A stretch of DNA of 64,000 nucleotides, from contig NZ_JACJRU010000002.1 of NCBI RefSeq assembly GCF_014697425.1, positions 186,001 through 250,000 on the forward strand, in the 5' to 3' direction. The notes under the pieces were generated by a model. That model saw only the letters and a list, made by a program, of their open reading frames with translations, was not told the DNA's origin and ran no database searches. Position numbers and translations under genes: made by a program. The number at the start of each line of letters is the position of its first letter. Within the stretch, counting starts at the first letter, position 1. Source of the stretch: Nostoc sp. FACHB-110. GTDB taxonomy: Bacteria; Cyanobacteriota; Cyanobacteriia; Cyanobacteriales; Nostocaceae. Shown in pieces: positions 17,510-25,673 of this stretch.

Positions 17510-19695
17510 TACTGTTCATCTGCCTCTAAATCACTTTCATTCATATCTTGCCCTTTAGAAGCTGCTTTACTATCCTCAGCAGCTTTTTTAATAAGTTTAG
17601 GCTCAGGTACTTCAATACCTTTTTTACTGCCTTCTTCTTCCCCAAGATTTTTATCTAAATCTTTTTTCAAATCTCCAAGCTGTGCCACTGTTTCTTTGAC
17701 GTTCAAGACTTCCGAAGATACTGTACTAATATGACTAACAATATTCTCAGCAGCTTCTAAACCAGTAAAGAAACGGTTTTGAAAGTTCGGCTGTGGATTA
17801 AACCAACCATAGGCTTTTTCGCTAACTTCTCCGGCTGCTCTTAAAGCGTTACCGACTTTGGCACTCCATCCACCAACTACTTCTAAGGCATTAAGTGTTG
17901 ATTGACCTATTGATTGAAACGCGTTCAATAAATTTGATGCTGCTTGATAAATTCTATTTAGCTTATTCCAAGATTCAGCAGTAGCTTTGTATTGAGCTTC
18001 ACCCAGAATACTTATTAATAAAGCTTTGATAGAGTTGCTAATAAGTTGTCCTGTTTCTATATCATTTTTATTCTCGTCTTTTAGCTGAATGCCAAATACT
18101 TTTAGTACTACATCAACTGTAGAGAATAAAGACTGGGCTAAGTTGTTCGACAGCATTAAACCATTGTGGATGGTAGCCGCAAGTGATAAGTAATTTACTG
18201 TGTTTTGAACAACCTGATTATTTACAATTGAGTTCATTGCACCTGATAAACCACTAGCTAATTGTGTTCCTAACTTAGTGTTTACTAGGTTTAATGTGTT
18301 GTTCATGGTGTTGAGTAGTGCCAATTGTGCAGCGTTAGCACCTGCACTAAAAGCATTATTTAACTTGTCAAAACCATCGCTGAGTTTATTTCTTAAATCG
18401 TTGGTTTCTCTCCTGATCGCGTTTGAGGTACAGCCTCCCGGTTGAGCGCTGCGACAAGCTCCGGCTGCTGCGGCTTCAACTGCTTGACCAAAGCTCAGAG
18501 GTTTTGCGGCGGCGGTTGCAGCGACTAGAGGCAAGATTGTATCTAGTTTGCTGTCGATTCTAGTTATTTTTGATAGTGCTTCTGGTGACAATTCCCCGTC
18601 CTTCCCGTTAATTCCGTCTTTCCCTCTTGCACCGGGTATTCCTGGCGCGCCACGTTCACCACGCGTACCGGGTATTCCTTGAATCCCTTGCGCGCCAGGA
18701 ACCCCAATATAGTTGGTGATAGTTTTTGGCTGTCGTGCTAATGCCAGAGCTTCATCTGCTGTTGTTTGGGCGTGTCCGGCTCGACTAATGGCAGTGCCAG
18801 CCGCCGCCGCCGCATTGTCAGCAGCTTTTCTTGCACCATTGGCAGTATCTAAGGCCGTGCCAGCTTTCTCAATAGCATTGGTAGCTGTACTGTTGGCAGT
18901 TTGCGCCAAAGTAAATGCTTGATTTGCTGTCTGTTGTGCGACTTGGGCATTGTCTAGAGCATCATTAGCGGTGTCTTGTGCTGTATTCGCACGTTTGGCG
19001 GCTTCAATAGCGTTACTGTTTGCCTCACCTGCGGCTTGAAATGCTTTGTCTGCCTTGTTTACAGCATTTTTCGCCGTATCCTTAGCATCTGTAGCAGCCG
19101 CGATCGCGTTTCGTGCCAAAGTTGTTGCACTGTTAGCAGTCCCTTGCGCTGCCTTTGCGTCTAGCTGTGCGGTTTGGGCGTTGTTTAGGGCATTTACAGC
19201 AATACTTTTAACCCCAGTTAAAAGCCCAAGCACGTTACTTAAGCCAGCGTTAAGACCATCAACCATGTTCTCAACGGTATCTATCCGGCTTCCCAAAACT
19301 AGCAAGGTGGCAACAGATGTAGCCAATACTGCTAATTGAGCCGCCACAGATGCAATTGAAGCGAGAGCCGAGCCTGCTTTACCCAGAGCTTGACCCGCTT
19401 GACCTAAAGCATTTCGAGCAACTCCTAAAGCTTCTCCAGCATTGGCAGCTGCATTATCTACTGCTGTTTGCAATGGATTGAATTTTTGGGCAATTAAAAT
19501 ACCAACTGCTGGCAGAATTAGACTTTGAGCTTCAGCGACAGAAGCTTTAATAATTCGTGGTTCATCTACTGGTTTAATACCTGCAATTTGCGCTCTTAAA
19601 TCATTGATTTGAGCTTGCAATTTTGCACAGCAGTCACACTTTCCCGAACAATTCAAAGCCTGTTGAAGGTTGCTAATCGTACTTGCCGCACTCAT
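17509..19695 (-). CDS. Coiled-coil and collagen-like fibre protein
   Basis: 728 residues. Residues 1-30 hold a Cys cluster (CSGKCDCCAKL). Residues about 75-320 are Ala-rich helix with regular heptads (ANTAQDTANDALDNAQ-type units repeated). Residues about 329-366 form twelve Gly-X-Y triplets (GAQGIQGIPGTRGERG and following), a collagen-like triple helix. The remaining 360 residues are helical with an acidic, Lys-rich end. A trimeric coiled coil plus collagen segment is typical of phage tail fibres and bacterial surface filaments. No signal peptide is visible, which favours a virion or intracellular particle over secretion. It is the largest product of the module. Confidence 0.6.
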   Translation of the reverse strand: MSAASTISNLQQALNCSGKCDCCAKLQAQINDLRAQIAGIKPVDEPRIIKASVAEAQSLILPAVGILIAQKFNPLQTAVDNAAANAGEALGVARNALGQAGQALGKAGSALASIASVAAQLAVLATSVATLLVLGSRIDTVENMVDGLNAGLSNVLGLLTGVKSIAVNALNNAQTAQLDAKAAQGTANSATTLARNAIAAATDAKDTAKNAVNKADKAFQAAGEANSNAIEAAKRANTAQDTANDALDNAQVAQQTANQAFTLAQTANSTATNAIEKAGTALDTANGARKAADNAAAAAGTAISRAGHAQTTADEALALARQPKTITNYIGVPGAQGIQGIPGTRGERGAPGIPGARGKDGINGKDGELSPEALSKITRIDSKLDTILPLVAATAAAKPLSFGQAVEAAAAGACRSAQPGGCTSNAIRRETNDLRNKLSDGFDKLNNAFSAGANAAQLALLNTMNNTLNLVNTKLGTQLASGLSGAMNSIVNNQVVQNTVNYLSLAATIHNGLMLSNNLAQSLFSTVDVVLKVFGIQLKDENKNDIETGQLISNSIKALLISILGEAQYKATAESWNKLNRIYQAASNLLNAFQSIGQSTLNALEVVGGWSAKVGNALRAAGEVSEKAYGWFNPQPNFQNRFFTGLEAAENIVSHISTVSSEVLNVKETVAQLGDLKKDLDKNLGEEEGSKKGIEVPEPKLIKKAAEDSKAASKGQDMNESDLEADEQ

Positions 19696-19697
19696 AT

Positions 19698-20183
19698 TTA
19701 ACTACAATCTTGATTTTTTAATTGCACGGCTAAACTTTCAATGGTTGCCCAATCAGTGTTGGATATACACTGACCACCACAACCCGGGCCGCAATGAGTT
19801 TGGCATTCTGCGAGGGAAGCGTAAAAGCCGGGTGTGTTGTAAACAGTGTTTTTAATGCAGGCTGCATTGATGCAATCATATTTATCTGCGGGTGGCGGCG
19901 GCGCACTCAGGCAAGCGGAACAGTTACCGCCATAACCGTTCCCCGCGGCCCATGCGTCAATAGCTGCTTGATTCGCTAAGGGTGTAATGCTTGAGACAGT
20001 CGCCAGCGCCCACCATTGATCAAAAATGGGGGTGTTATCGCCGTTGACTATCCAGTAAAGCCCGTCCCGCCCAATGTTTTTATAATTCGGATTTTCAACG
20101 GCTTTTGGGTTTGTCCCGCAAAAAATCCACCGTGCTTGGTTCCCGCCGCCGTCATAACCTTGCACGCCATAACAATTTGCCAT
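19698..20183 (-). CDS. Cysteine-rich protein
   Basis: 161 residues with about 14 Cys, spread as CSAC, YDCINAACIK, ECQTHCGPGCGGQC and a C-terminal C. Aromatic-rich N-terminal half (GLYWIVNGDN, FDQWWALATV). Multiple CxxC/CxxxC pairs could bind metal or form disulphides; without a signal peptide, metal binding or late assembly outside the cell are the options. It ends 2 bp before the fibre gene starts, so they are probably made together. Confidence 0.55.
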   Translation of the reverse strand: MANCYGVQGYDGGGNQARWIFCGTNPKAVENPNYKNIGRDGLYWIVNGDNTPIFDQWWALATVSSITPLANQAAIDAWAAGNGYGGNCSACLSAPPPPADKYDCINAACIKNTVYNTPGFYASLAECQTHCGPGCGGQCISNTDWATIESLAVQLKNQDCS

Positions 20184-20201
20184 ATATATGCGACCTAATT
20201 A

Positions 20202-20531
20202 TTAATAATCGTCTGGGTCAAAAGTTGATTGTTGGTCAATTTTGGCAAGGGTAACTGTTAATTGGTCAGTTCTGTATTGAGTTTGGTCAGTCCCACGGCT
20301 TGCAAATGATGAAAACCCAGTAGCAATGTATATGCTTTGGTCAATATTTGAATCAAAGTTAGTTTGCGTTAAATTGACCTTTGCTTTTAACAAAATAGCT
20401 ACTAGTAAACTTTCGCCTGTGTTACTAGCACTTGCTGTTAATCCGGTTAAATCACTTTTACGGATAGTAATAGTGTTGATATCTTGAGTCGCATTACTAC
20501 CGAAAATTTCTTGTAAAGTTGGTTCCGCCAT
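20202..20531 (-). CDS. Small hypothetical protein, first gene of module
   Basis: 109 residues, Thr/Ser/Gln-rich, beta-type (ESLLVAILLKAKVNLTQ, DQLTVTLAKIDQQS). First gene of the minus-strand module; the 216-bp gap to the divergent recombinase must hold the module's promoter. No family recognised. Confidence 0.5.
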   Translation of the reverse strand: MAEPTLQEIFGSNATQDINTITIRKSDLTGLTASASNTGESLLVAILLKAKVNLTQTNFDSNIDQSIYIATGFSSFASRGTDQTQYRTDQLTVTLAKIDQQSTFDPDDY

Positions 20532-20747
20532 GTTTCGGATTTTTAATGAAGTGATAAATCCGTTGTAAGCGTGATTTAAAAATCAGTAAATCTTCCAGTT
20601 TTATGTAGAAGTGGTATATCTCCTGATGGCGTGTAAATATTGCTGCTACTAGGATTGAGCAAATATTTACCAATAGTGAATATCTACAAAATTTCGCTTT
20701 TACCTATTTTTTGGGTAAAAGCGGAATATTCAAACTTCGGTTTTGAT

Positions 20748-21329
20748 ATGCCCAAGATTAACAGAAAAGGAAAAGCTGCTGTCATCTCTAATGATGAATT
20801 TTCCAAATTGCGTAAACAAATTAAAACTCAAAAGTACAAATTGCTTCTTGACCTAGCTTGGTATACAGGCGAACGTTGGGGGGCTTTGCTCAAGTTGAAG
20901 GTTAGTGATGTTTACGATCGCACTGGTAAACCCAAACAAATACTCATTTTCCCTGCGCTCATTAGAAAACACAGGCCCGACGGTACAGCTGAAACTGTGG
21001 AGATTCCTGTACATGACAATTTACGCGAATCGTTGGAACGTTATGAGCCTGGCGAGTGCGAGTGGTTATTTCCTTCCAGGTGCGGGACTAAGCCGATTAC
21101 TTTACGAAATGCTTATGACATTCTCAAACGGGCCACCGAACGGGCAGGTATGAGTGCCAAAGGAATCTCAACTCACACTACCAGAAGGAGCCTAGTCAAC
21201 CGACTGCGGAAGAATGGTACGGCTAAATCTGTGATTCGCAAAATCACAGGCCACCGCGATGACAAGGGTTTAGACCCCTACATAGATATTGATATTGATG
21301 AGGTTAAAGGAGCGATCGCAACACTATGA
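20748..21329 (+). CDS. Tyrosine recombinase, catalytic domain only
   Basis: 193 residues. Catalytic Arg in GERWGALLKLK, the HxxR box in THTTRRSLVNRL, the GHR box in ITGHRDDKG and Tyr in DPYIDI are all present in order. There is no room for the usual N-terminal core-binding/SAM-like domain, so it is about half of a normal phage integrase. The start at 20748 (MPKINRKG) is chosen over an ATG at 20640 because the extra 36 residues are hydrophobic and unlike the family. Probably mobilises the element, perhaps with a partner protein. The next small gene overlaps it by 4 bp. Confidence 0.78.
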   Translation: MPKINRKGKAAVISNDEFSKLRKQIKTQKYKLLLDLAWYTGERWGALLKLKVSDVYDRTGKPKQILIFPALIRKHRPDGTAETVEIPVHDNLRESLERYEPGECEWLFPSRCGTKPITLRNAYDILKRATERAGMSAKGISTHTTRRSLVNRLRKNGTAKSVIRKITGHRDDKGLDPYIDIDIDEVKGAIATL

Positions 21330-21484
21330 CACCCGAAATATTTTTAAAAATTGAAGAACTCTACGTCAGGGCAACGCTTCAGGACTACAAGCACCCCTAT
21401 GACTTGGCCAAGGCAGTTGAAGAAATTGCCGATTTAGCCTGGGATGAAGTCGAGAAACTTTACCCACAATCTATGATTCCGTGA
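21326..21484 (+). CDS. Small protein coupled to recombinase
   Basis: 52 residues starting at an ATGA overlap with the recombinase stop codon, so translationally coupled. Acidic and helical (EIFLKIEELYVRATL, AVEEIADLAWDEVEKLY). An excisionase or recombinase-partner role is conceivable from position only; no DNA-binding motif is visible. Confidence 0.5.
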   Translation: MTPEIFLKIEELYVRATLQDYKHPYDLAKAVEEIADLAWDEVEKLYPQSMIP

Positions 21485-21600
21485 CTACAATTGCTTTGAA
21501 ATATACTCATTGTTGTGCGATCGCCCGACTCTTCAAGCTGCGATCGCATTTTTATAGGTCGTAGGTTATAACTAAGTTGCGTTAACTTGTGGGGCTTGGA

Positions 21601-22008
21601 TTATGAGCAAACTTTGTTTGCTGATGCCCCACTCCCAACAATTCCTACTTTTCCGCACTCAGAGCCATTTTTGTAAATTTTGATTTCTACAACTTCTTTG
21701 TTAGTTGTGATTGCTGATGCTGAGACTACAGAATTTTTAGGAGCAGAAAAGCTGATTTTATGGGGTAGTGTTCCATTAACGCTTTCTACTCTCATAGGTG
21801 TGGCGAAGTCTTTAGAAACAACAGAATAACCAGCAGACAATTTTTTGCCACCTGTTCCAGTCCAGCGAATCTCATATTTATCTGAACCACCGGGAGAATT
21901 TGTAATTGGTGGTTCAGAGCTTGTAATTGAACTTGATTTCGCTGAAGGAGTACAACCTTGTAACAGCAAAAATCCAATAACAACTGATAGTCTAATAATA
22001 TTTTTCAT
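21601..22008 (-). CDS. Lipoprotein
   Basis: 135 residues with a signal peptide and lipobox (VIGFLLLQGC, modified Cys at residue 19). The mature part has a Ser/Pro linker then a small beta domain ending in two Cys (GSECGKVGI ... KVCS), similar in pattern to MmpS-like accessory domains (low confidence). Anchored to a membrane facing the periplasm. It separates the recombinase pair from the replication-like pair and has its own upstream gap. Confidence 0.6.
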   Translation of the reverse strand: MKNIIRLSVVIGFLLLQGCTPSAKSSSITSSEPPITNSPGGSDKYEIRWTGTGGKKLSAGYSVVSKDFATPMRVESVNGTLPHKISFSAPKNSVVSASAITTNKEVVEIKIYKNGSECGKVGIVGSGASANKVCS

Positions 22009-22056
22009 TTTCTTGATGAAAACGATAAGTACAGATTTAGATTACCCAGTATTTAC

Positions 22057-22482
22057 TTATACATTTCTACGCCAATAATGTATTAGTTTCTCAATATCTT
22101 TTGGAGTTTGTCCATCGGCGATCGCACTTTCAATTTCTGCTTTTCGCGCCATCGCAATTGGCGATCGCCAATTTCCACCGGGGATATGGACATGATGCAG
22201 TTTCCGGCCTGACATCCACAGGTAACGGTAATAGTAATGTTCTGTGCCGTATCTAGTTACGGTGTACTTTTCTACCCAGTGTGACTGTTCTGGAGCAGAT
22301 TTATTTGTATTGGGTTTATCCTGCTCCAGAACAGTAGAATCAGCTTTTGAAGACTCATTAGTTTGCTCCAGAACAGTGTTTGTTACTGAATCTGGTTTAT
22401 CCCAACTGTCGTCATAGCTACTCTTAATTGCTGGTTGTGTGGTGAACTGTTGCAGGTCAAACAGTGTCAATTGTTCTTTCAT
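22057..22482 (-). CDS. Conserved hypothetical protein with HxH-type domain
   Basis: 141 residues. The first 75 are low-complexity Ser/Thr/Glu; the C-terminal 65 form a compact domain rich in aromatics (YGTEHYYYRYLWMSGRKLHH, then GNWRSP and a final helix). This looks like a small DNA-associated domain frequent in cyanobacterial mobile DNA. Start chosen at 22482 (MKEQLTL), which gives a 4-bp ATGA overlap with the upstream gene; the longer frame to 22560 would overlap it by 82 bp. Confidence 0.55.
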   Translation of the reverse strand: MKEQLTLFDLQQFTTQPAIKSSYDDSWDKPDSVTNTVLEQTNESSKADSTVLEQDKPNTNKSAPEQSHWVEKYTVTRYGTEHYYYRYLWMSGRKLHHVHIPGGNWRSPIAMARKAEIESAIADGQTPKDIEKLIHYWRRNV

Positions 22483-23183
22483 AACTGCACCCCCAGCGCA
22501 GCGAGTAACCCGGCAAAGCTCCAACTCTCTTTTGGCAGGTAGTAACCTTTCTTCAAGCAACTGAGTAACCAGCCTTGAGGATTGCGGATTTTGGGCCTAC
22601 CACGCCAATCAGTTTCATGACCTCCGCGGCTGTGAAATAGTGAAATGGCCGCTTTGACATCCTCAAGGCTGTATTCCAATATTTCAGGTGATTGCTCAGG
22701 GTCAAATGGGATACCTGCTTTCTCACACTCACTGAGAACTTCTTCACATTCGGCTATCATCTCGTCCCTAAAATGATCTTTGCTGCTGCTGTTCTCCCCC
22801 TGTACCGCAGATAAGTCATTTGAGGTCTGTAAATTGTAATTTTTATTCTGCTTTTGTAAGTTTTTTTTCGGCTTGAGCCAATCTAAGGGTCGAGTAACAA
22901 TTTTGACTACTTTCCATGTGTACTCTCGAATGATATTCACTACCCGGTGCTGGGCGAGTTGAAGGAGTGCATTTTTGAGAGTTAGTCGGCAGTAAGGTTT
23001 ACCTCGATGCTTGGCGACTTGCTTGTTGAAGTCGCTGAGGTCAATTTCTACTTCTGTCCCAACTCCCTCGGTGATTAGGTATCGCCATAAGAATTGTGCT
23101 GATGGGGTTATCTGCTGTTCTAAGCAGTATGCGTCATGTTGCTCCGTCCATGCGGAGTTTTGTAATTTGGTATTTCCTGGCAT
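22479..23183 (-). CDS. Putative replication/winged-helix protein
   Basis: 234 residues. Residues about 20-100 read as a winged-helix-like region (SAQFLWRYLITEG, CRLTLKNALLQLAQHRVV). A polar linker follows, and the C-terminal part (ILEYSLEDVKAAISLFHSR, IRNPQGWLLSCLKKGYYLP) resembles the DnaD/primosomal-type helical end seen in cyanobacterial plasmid proteins. A role in element replication is inferred from this and from the neighbouring regulator. No Rep catalytic Tyr motif is visible. Confidence 0.45.
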   Translation of the reverse strand: MPGNTKLQNSAWTEQHDAYCLEQQITPSAQFLWRYLITEGVGTEVEIDLSDFNKQVAKHRGKPYCRLTLKNALLQLAQHRVVNIIREYTWKVVKIVTRPLDWLKPKKNLQKQNKNYNLQTSNDLSAVQGENSSSKDHFRDEMIAECEEVLSECEKAGIPFDPEQSPEILEYSLEDVKAAISLFHSRGGHETDWRGRPKIRNPQGWLLSCLKKGYYLPKESWSFAGLLAALGVQL

Positions 23184-23350
23184 AATTCGTTTAGATAGAT
23201 GCAGCCGCGCGCAGTTGTGCGGCTTTTAGTTTTTGGTTATTTGCGATCGCTCTGTGTTGAGGTTAAGCGATCTGCCATGTAGTAAATGCTGGTAGTTAAA
23301 AATTGCGATCGCATAAAATAAACCGTCCTCACCTCACAGGTAAAGACGGT

Positions 23351-23761
23351 TTATTGAACGTGTTCTACGTCTGTTACTTTATTCTCACTATTTTCACGAG
23401 TTACCAGATGATAAATGTCACTTTTTATCTGGTTTGCCTCTTCTATAAATTCATTTTCAGCTTCTTCACTTTCTCCCAGCCGCGCCTTTAACCGGGACTG
23501 GTGGGCATGAACATATTCTAAATGCCTCTTCTCCAGAGCTTCTAGGCGCTCTAGGATTTTCCCAGCAGTTGTGTCTCTGACCGGGGTGAGTTTCCAATCG
23601 GGATTTCCCCTGTTGCTATCTTCTCCACTAACGCTGATCTGGAAAGTCCCATTGCTTTGGCTTTCTTTTGCAACTCCTCCCATGCGCTTTGACTTAGTTT
23701 GAGTCCTACTGTTGTTACGTCTTCTGCGGATTTTTTCGGTCTTGCCATTTAAGTCATCCAT
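23351..23761 (-). CDS. Coiled-coil frame overlapping the RHH gene
   Basis: 136-codon frame. Its last 70 residues (AGKILERLEALEKRHLEY onward) form a convincing charged coiled coil, but its first 60 are Arg/Ser-rich and look like a shadow of the RHH frame. No ATG, GTG or TTG is available just before the coil. Either the frame is translated from 23761, or the coil is reached from the RHH frame by a -1 shift around 23590-23610 to give a single RHH plus coiled-coil protein. Listed because the coil looks real. Confidence 0.4.
   Translation of the reverse strand: MDDLNGKTEKIRRRRNNSRTQTKSKRMGGVAKESQSNGTFQISVSGEDSNRGNPDWKLTPVRDTTAGKILERLEALEKRHLEYVHAHQSRLKARLGESEEAENEFIEEANQIKSDIYHLVTRENSENKVTDVEHVQ
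23551..23748 (-). CDS. Ribbon-helix-helix regulator
   Basis: 65 residues. TTVGLKLSQSAWEELQKKAK then MGLSRSALVEKIATG is a standard ribbon-helix-helix layout: one beta strand, then two helices with the G-S-R turn. Such proteins bind DNA as dimers and often repress their own promoter, or act as antitoxins. Inverted repeats lie 33 bp upstream of the start, a natural autoregulatory site. The protein is wholly inside the longer coiled-coil frame, which is discussed in its own entry. Confidence 0.65.
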   Translation of the reverse strand: MARPKKSAEDVTTVGLKLSQSAWEELQKKAKAMGLSRSALVEKIATGEIPIGNSPRSETQLLGKS

Positions 23762-24294
23762 ATATTCCCCTCCATTTTACATGAGCAGAATAATTAAGCA
23801 TGAGCGAAATGCTTGACAGGAATTCTGCTCATGCTTAATATACATTAAGTATTCTGCATTAGCAAAATGTTTTTATCGCTCCCCCCTCACCCTTGCCTTT
23901 AGGCCCGTGAGGGCAAATTCAGGAGCCATCACCGCAGCACATAGGCGATTATCGCCACCGCAGCGGCAACACCCTCAACTCAAAAGTTAATAGTCAAAAG
24001 TCATTAGTCATGTGACCGTCATGTGACTAGTGCTGAGTAACCCTACTCCCCATGAACGACGCTTCACTTCACACTTCACAGTTGCGCCGATACAGTCATG
24101 CCGTTTAGTTATGGAGGTCACAAGTAGACGACAAGTAAAGTAACCAACAATTTTCTATAGGTTAGTTTGCCCGGTCAACATCCAACCGGGCTTATCTACA
24201 ACCTTTTAATAGAGCTTTTCTTCATCGTTCCGCTCACCCCAGCACAGCTAGGTGGTTAGCTTGTGCTGGCTTTTCTACCAAGGATTTTGAAAAT
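23762..24294. other. Noncoding control region of the element
   Basis: 533 bp between the RHH regulator (minus) and the small-gene run (plus). The left 100 bp carry the operator/promoter described separately. The rest has several short CRISPR-unrelated palindromes and a long stretch without ORFs; it could hold a replication origin or a leader RNA, but nothing specific can be shown. Confidence 0.5.
23781..23860 (+). promoter_or_regulatory. Operator cluster with consensus promoter
   Basis: ATGAGCAGAAT (23781-23791) is the exact reverse complement of ATTCTGCTCAT (23822-23832), and AAGCATGAGC (23796-23805) of GCTCATGCTT (23827-23836). A third, weaker copy (ATTCTGCATTAGC) starts at 23851. Between them, TTGACA (23813-23818) and TAATAT (23836-23841) sit 17 nt apart, a near-perfect sigma-70-type promoter pointing to the plus-strand genes. 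The -10 box overlaps a half-site, so a protein bound there would block transcription. The adjacent RHH protein is the obvious candidate. Confidence 0.7.
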
Positions 24295-24477
24295 ATGACT
24301 TACCGCACCGAGCTTAGACCTTGGGCAATTTTCCGCTGTCGTGTTTCCGGTAATATCTGCGTTGCCAGATTTCGCTCTCGTACAGATGCCGATGCTTACA
24401 TGAGCATCCTGTGCGGGTTGTCTCCCGGAGAAATTTTTGAGGTGGTTTTTGATGTGGCGGTTGAGGTTAAACAATGA
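24295..24477 (+). CDS. Small hypothetical protein
   Basis: 60 residues, compact alpha/beta (WAIFRCRVSGNICVARF, then a helix SRTDADAYMSIL). The pattern of two strands, a helix and a strand suggests a small folded domain. First gene of the plus-strand run under the operator-controlled promoter; overlaps the next gene by 4 bp (ATGA). Confidence 0.55.
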   Translation: MTYRTELRPWAIFRCRVSGNICVARFRSRTDADAYMSILCGLSPGEIFEVVFDVAVEVKQ

Positions 24478-24746
24478 GTGACTACGAGAAATTCACCACT
24501 CTGCTACAAGCAGAAATCGACAATTCCCCGCCGGAGATAGCCGCCCAATTTCGTCAAATCATCGCCAGAGTCAACACTCAACTTCAGCAAGATACAGAAG
24601 TAGAAGTACTGCCACCTTTAACAGAAGAGCAGCTAGATGCCTACCTAAACTCTGTCAGCTGTCCCGAGTGCTGGGGAACAGGCAGGATTTACGTCTTGGA
24701 TAGCCCTAGCAAATGTGGCGAATGCAATGGTACTGGCTATCTCTAG
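24474..24746 (+). CDS. Small zinc-ribbon-like protein
   Basis: 90 residues. The N-terminal 60 are an acidic helix; the C-terminus has two CxxC motifs in DnaJ-type style (CPECWGTGRIY and CGECNGTGYL), likely a zinc-binding ribbon. Zinc ribbons of this form bind nucleic acid or protein. Translationally coupled to the gene before. Confidence 0.6.
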   Translation: MSDYEKFTTLLQAEIDNSPPEIAAQFRQIIARVNTQLQQDTEVEVLPPLTEEQLDAYLNSVSCPECWGTGRIYVLDSPSKCGECNGTGYL

Positions 24747-24835
24747 TCAAAAGCGATCGCATTAATCTCTCAAAAATGCGATCGCTGTGAAATTCACTAC
24801 TTCAACCGTTGACTAGCAAAAAATAACACAAGGTT

Positions 24836-25168
24836 ATGGAAATTAAAACAATCTCCTGTGAACGAGTGATCAGCCTGGGGAACTACGAAAGCCGACGATT
24901 ACAGCTAGGGGCTGAGATTGCCCCTGGTGAAGATGTAGAAGCTGCAATTACATCTCTAGTGGAACTAGTCGAGCGAAAGTCTAGAGAGAAATATGACTTG
25001 ATCCTTGATTCGAGAGAACTGCGCCAAGAAGTCAAACAACTTCAACAGCAAGTGGCCCAACTTAAGGCCGAAAAAGACAAACTCACCGGGCAGGAGCCAG
25101 ACCCAGACAACATCCCTTTTGATGCGGGGGCCGCGGCCCCCGATTCTGGCATTCCCGATAATTTTTAA
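24836..25168 (+). CDS. Small coiled-coil protein
   Basis: 110 residues: an N-terminal domain (CERVISLGNYESRRLQLGAE) of the kind seen near ssDNA-binding proteins of cyanobacterial plasmids and prophages, a helix with heptads (ELRQEVKQLQQQVAQLKAEK) and an acidic disordered tail ending in DNF. The acidic tip resembles tails that recruit partner proteins. Function not known. Confidence 0.55.
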   Translation: MEIKTISCERVISLGNYESRRLQLGAEIAPGEDVEAAITSLVELVERKSREKYDLILDSRELRQEVKQLQQQVAQLKAEKDKLTGQEPDPDNIPFDAGAAAPDSGIPDNF

Positions 25169-25188
25169 CTGAAATTTTGAGGCCAAAA

Positions 25189-25347
25189 ATGAAACTCAAA
25201 AAACTCATTGAACAATTGCAAAAGCTAGACCCTGATCTGAATGTGTTTATCCAGGATGTAGCCTACGACGAAATTTACACAATCATCAATATCCAGCCAG
25301 GTGAAAAGACAATTCGGCTCCAGTTCAACGGGGATGAGCCTAAGTAA
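25189..25347 (+). CDS. Very small hypothetical protein
   Basis: 52 residues: a basic N-terminal helix (MKLKKLIEQLQKLDPDLN) then beta strands (VFIQDVAYDEIYTIINIQ). It starts 20 bp after the previous stop with a GAGG box 7 nt upstream of the ATG. Its layout is like the small conserved proteins of plasmid accessory runs. Confidence 0.5.
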   Translation: MKLKKLIEQLQKLDPDLNVFIQDVAYDEIYTIINIQPGEKTIRLQFNGDEPK

Positions 25348-25434
25348 CTAAATTTTTCATGCGATCGCACAAACAGCGACGTTACCGCGATCGCAATTTT
25401 TCAACTAGCTAAATCACCCGACGTAAATTAGCTC

Positions 25435-25671
25435 ATGCAAATTATATCAGTTCCTACTGTGTTTACCTGTAAGACTCCCACAGCCGGCTGGCTGAATTTA
25501 GCCCAAATTCGCCAGCTGCAATTTGAGGAATATCCCAACCCCATCGCCGTTATCACCTGGCACAACGGCGAGAAGCAAAATTTCTTTGGTGAAAATGCCA
25601 CTGCCATCATGGCCACTTGGCTAGATGCTGCTGACAGAACTAGTGATTACCGTGTCAAAAACCGGAGGTAA
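25435..25671 (+). CDS. Small hypothetical protein
   Basis: 78 residues with beta strands and aromatic residues (WLNLAQIRQLQFEEYPNP, IAVITWHNGEKQNFFG). The pattern suggests a small beta-sheet domain binding a ligand or peptide. It precedes the next gene by 2 bp. No family recognised. Confidence 0.5.
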   Translation: MQIISVPTVFTCKTPTAGWLNLAQIRQLQFEEYPNPIAVITWHNGEKQNFFGENATAIMATWLDAADRTSDYRVKNRR

Positions 25672-25673
25672 TT

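Noticed and set aside
18713..19339. Plus-strand frames opposite the fibre gene
   Set aside because: Ala/Val/Leu-rich shadows caused by the Ala-rich coiled coil on the other strand.
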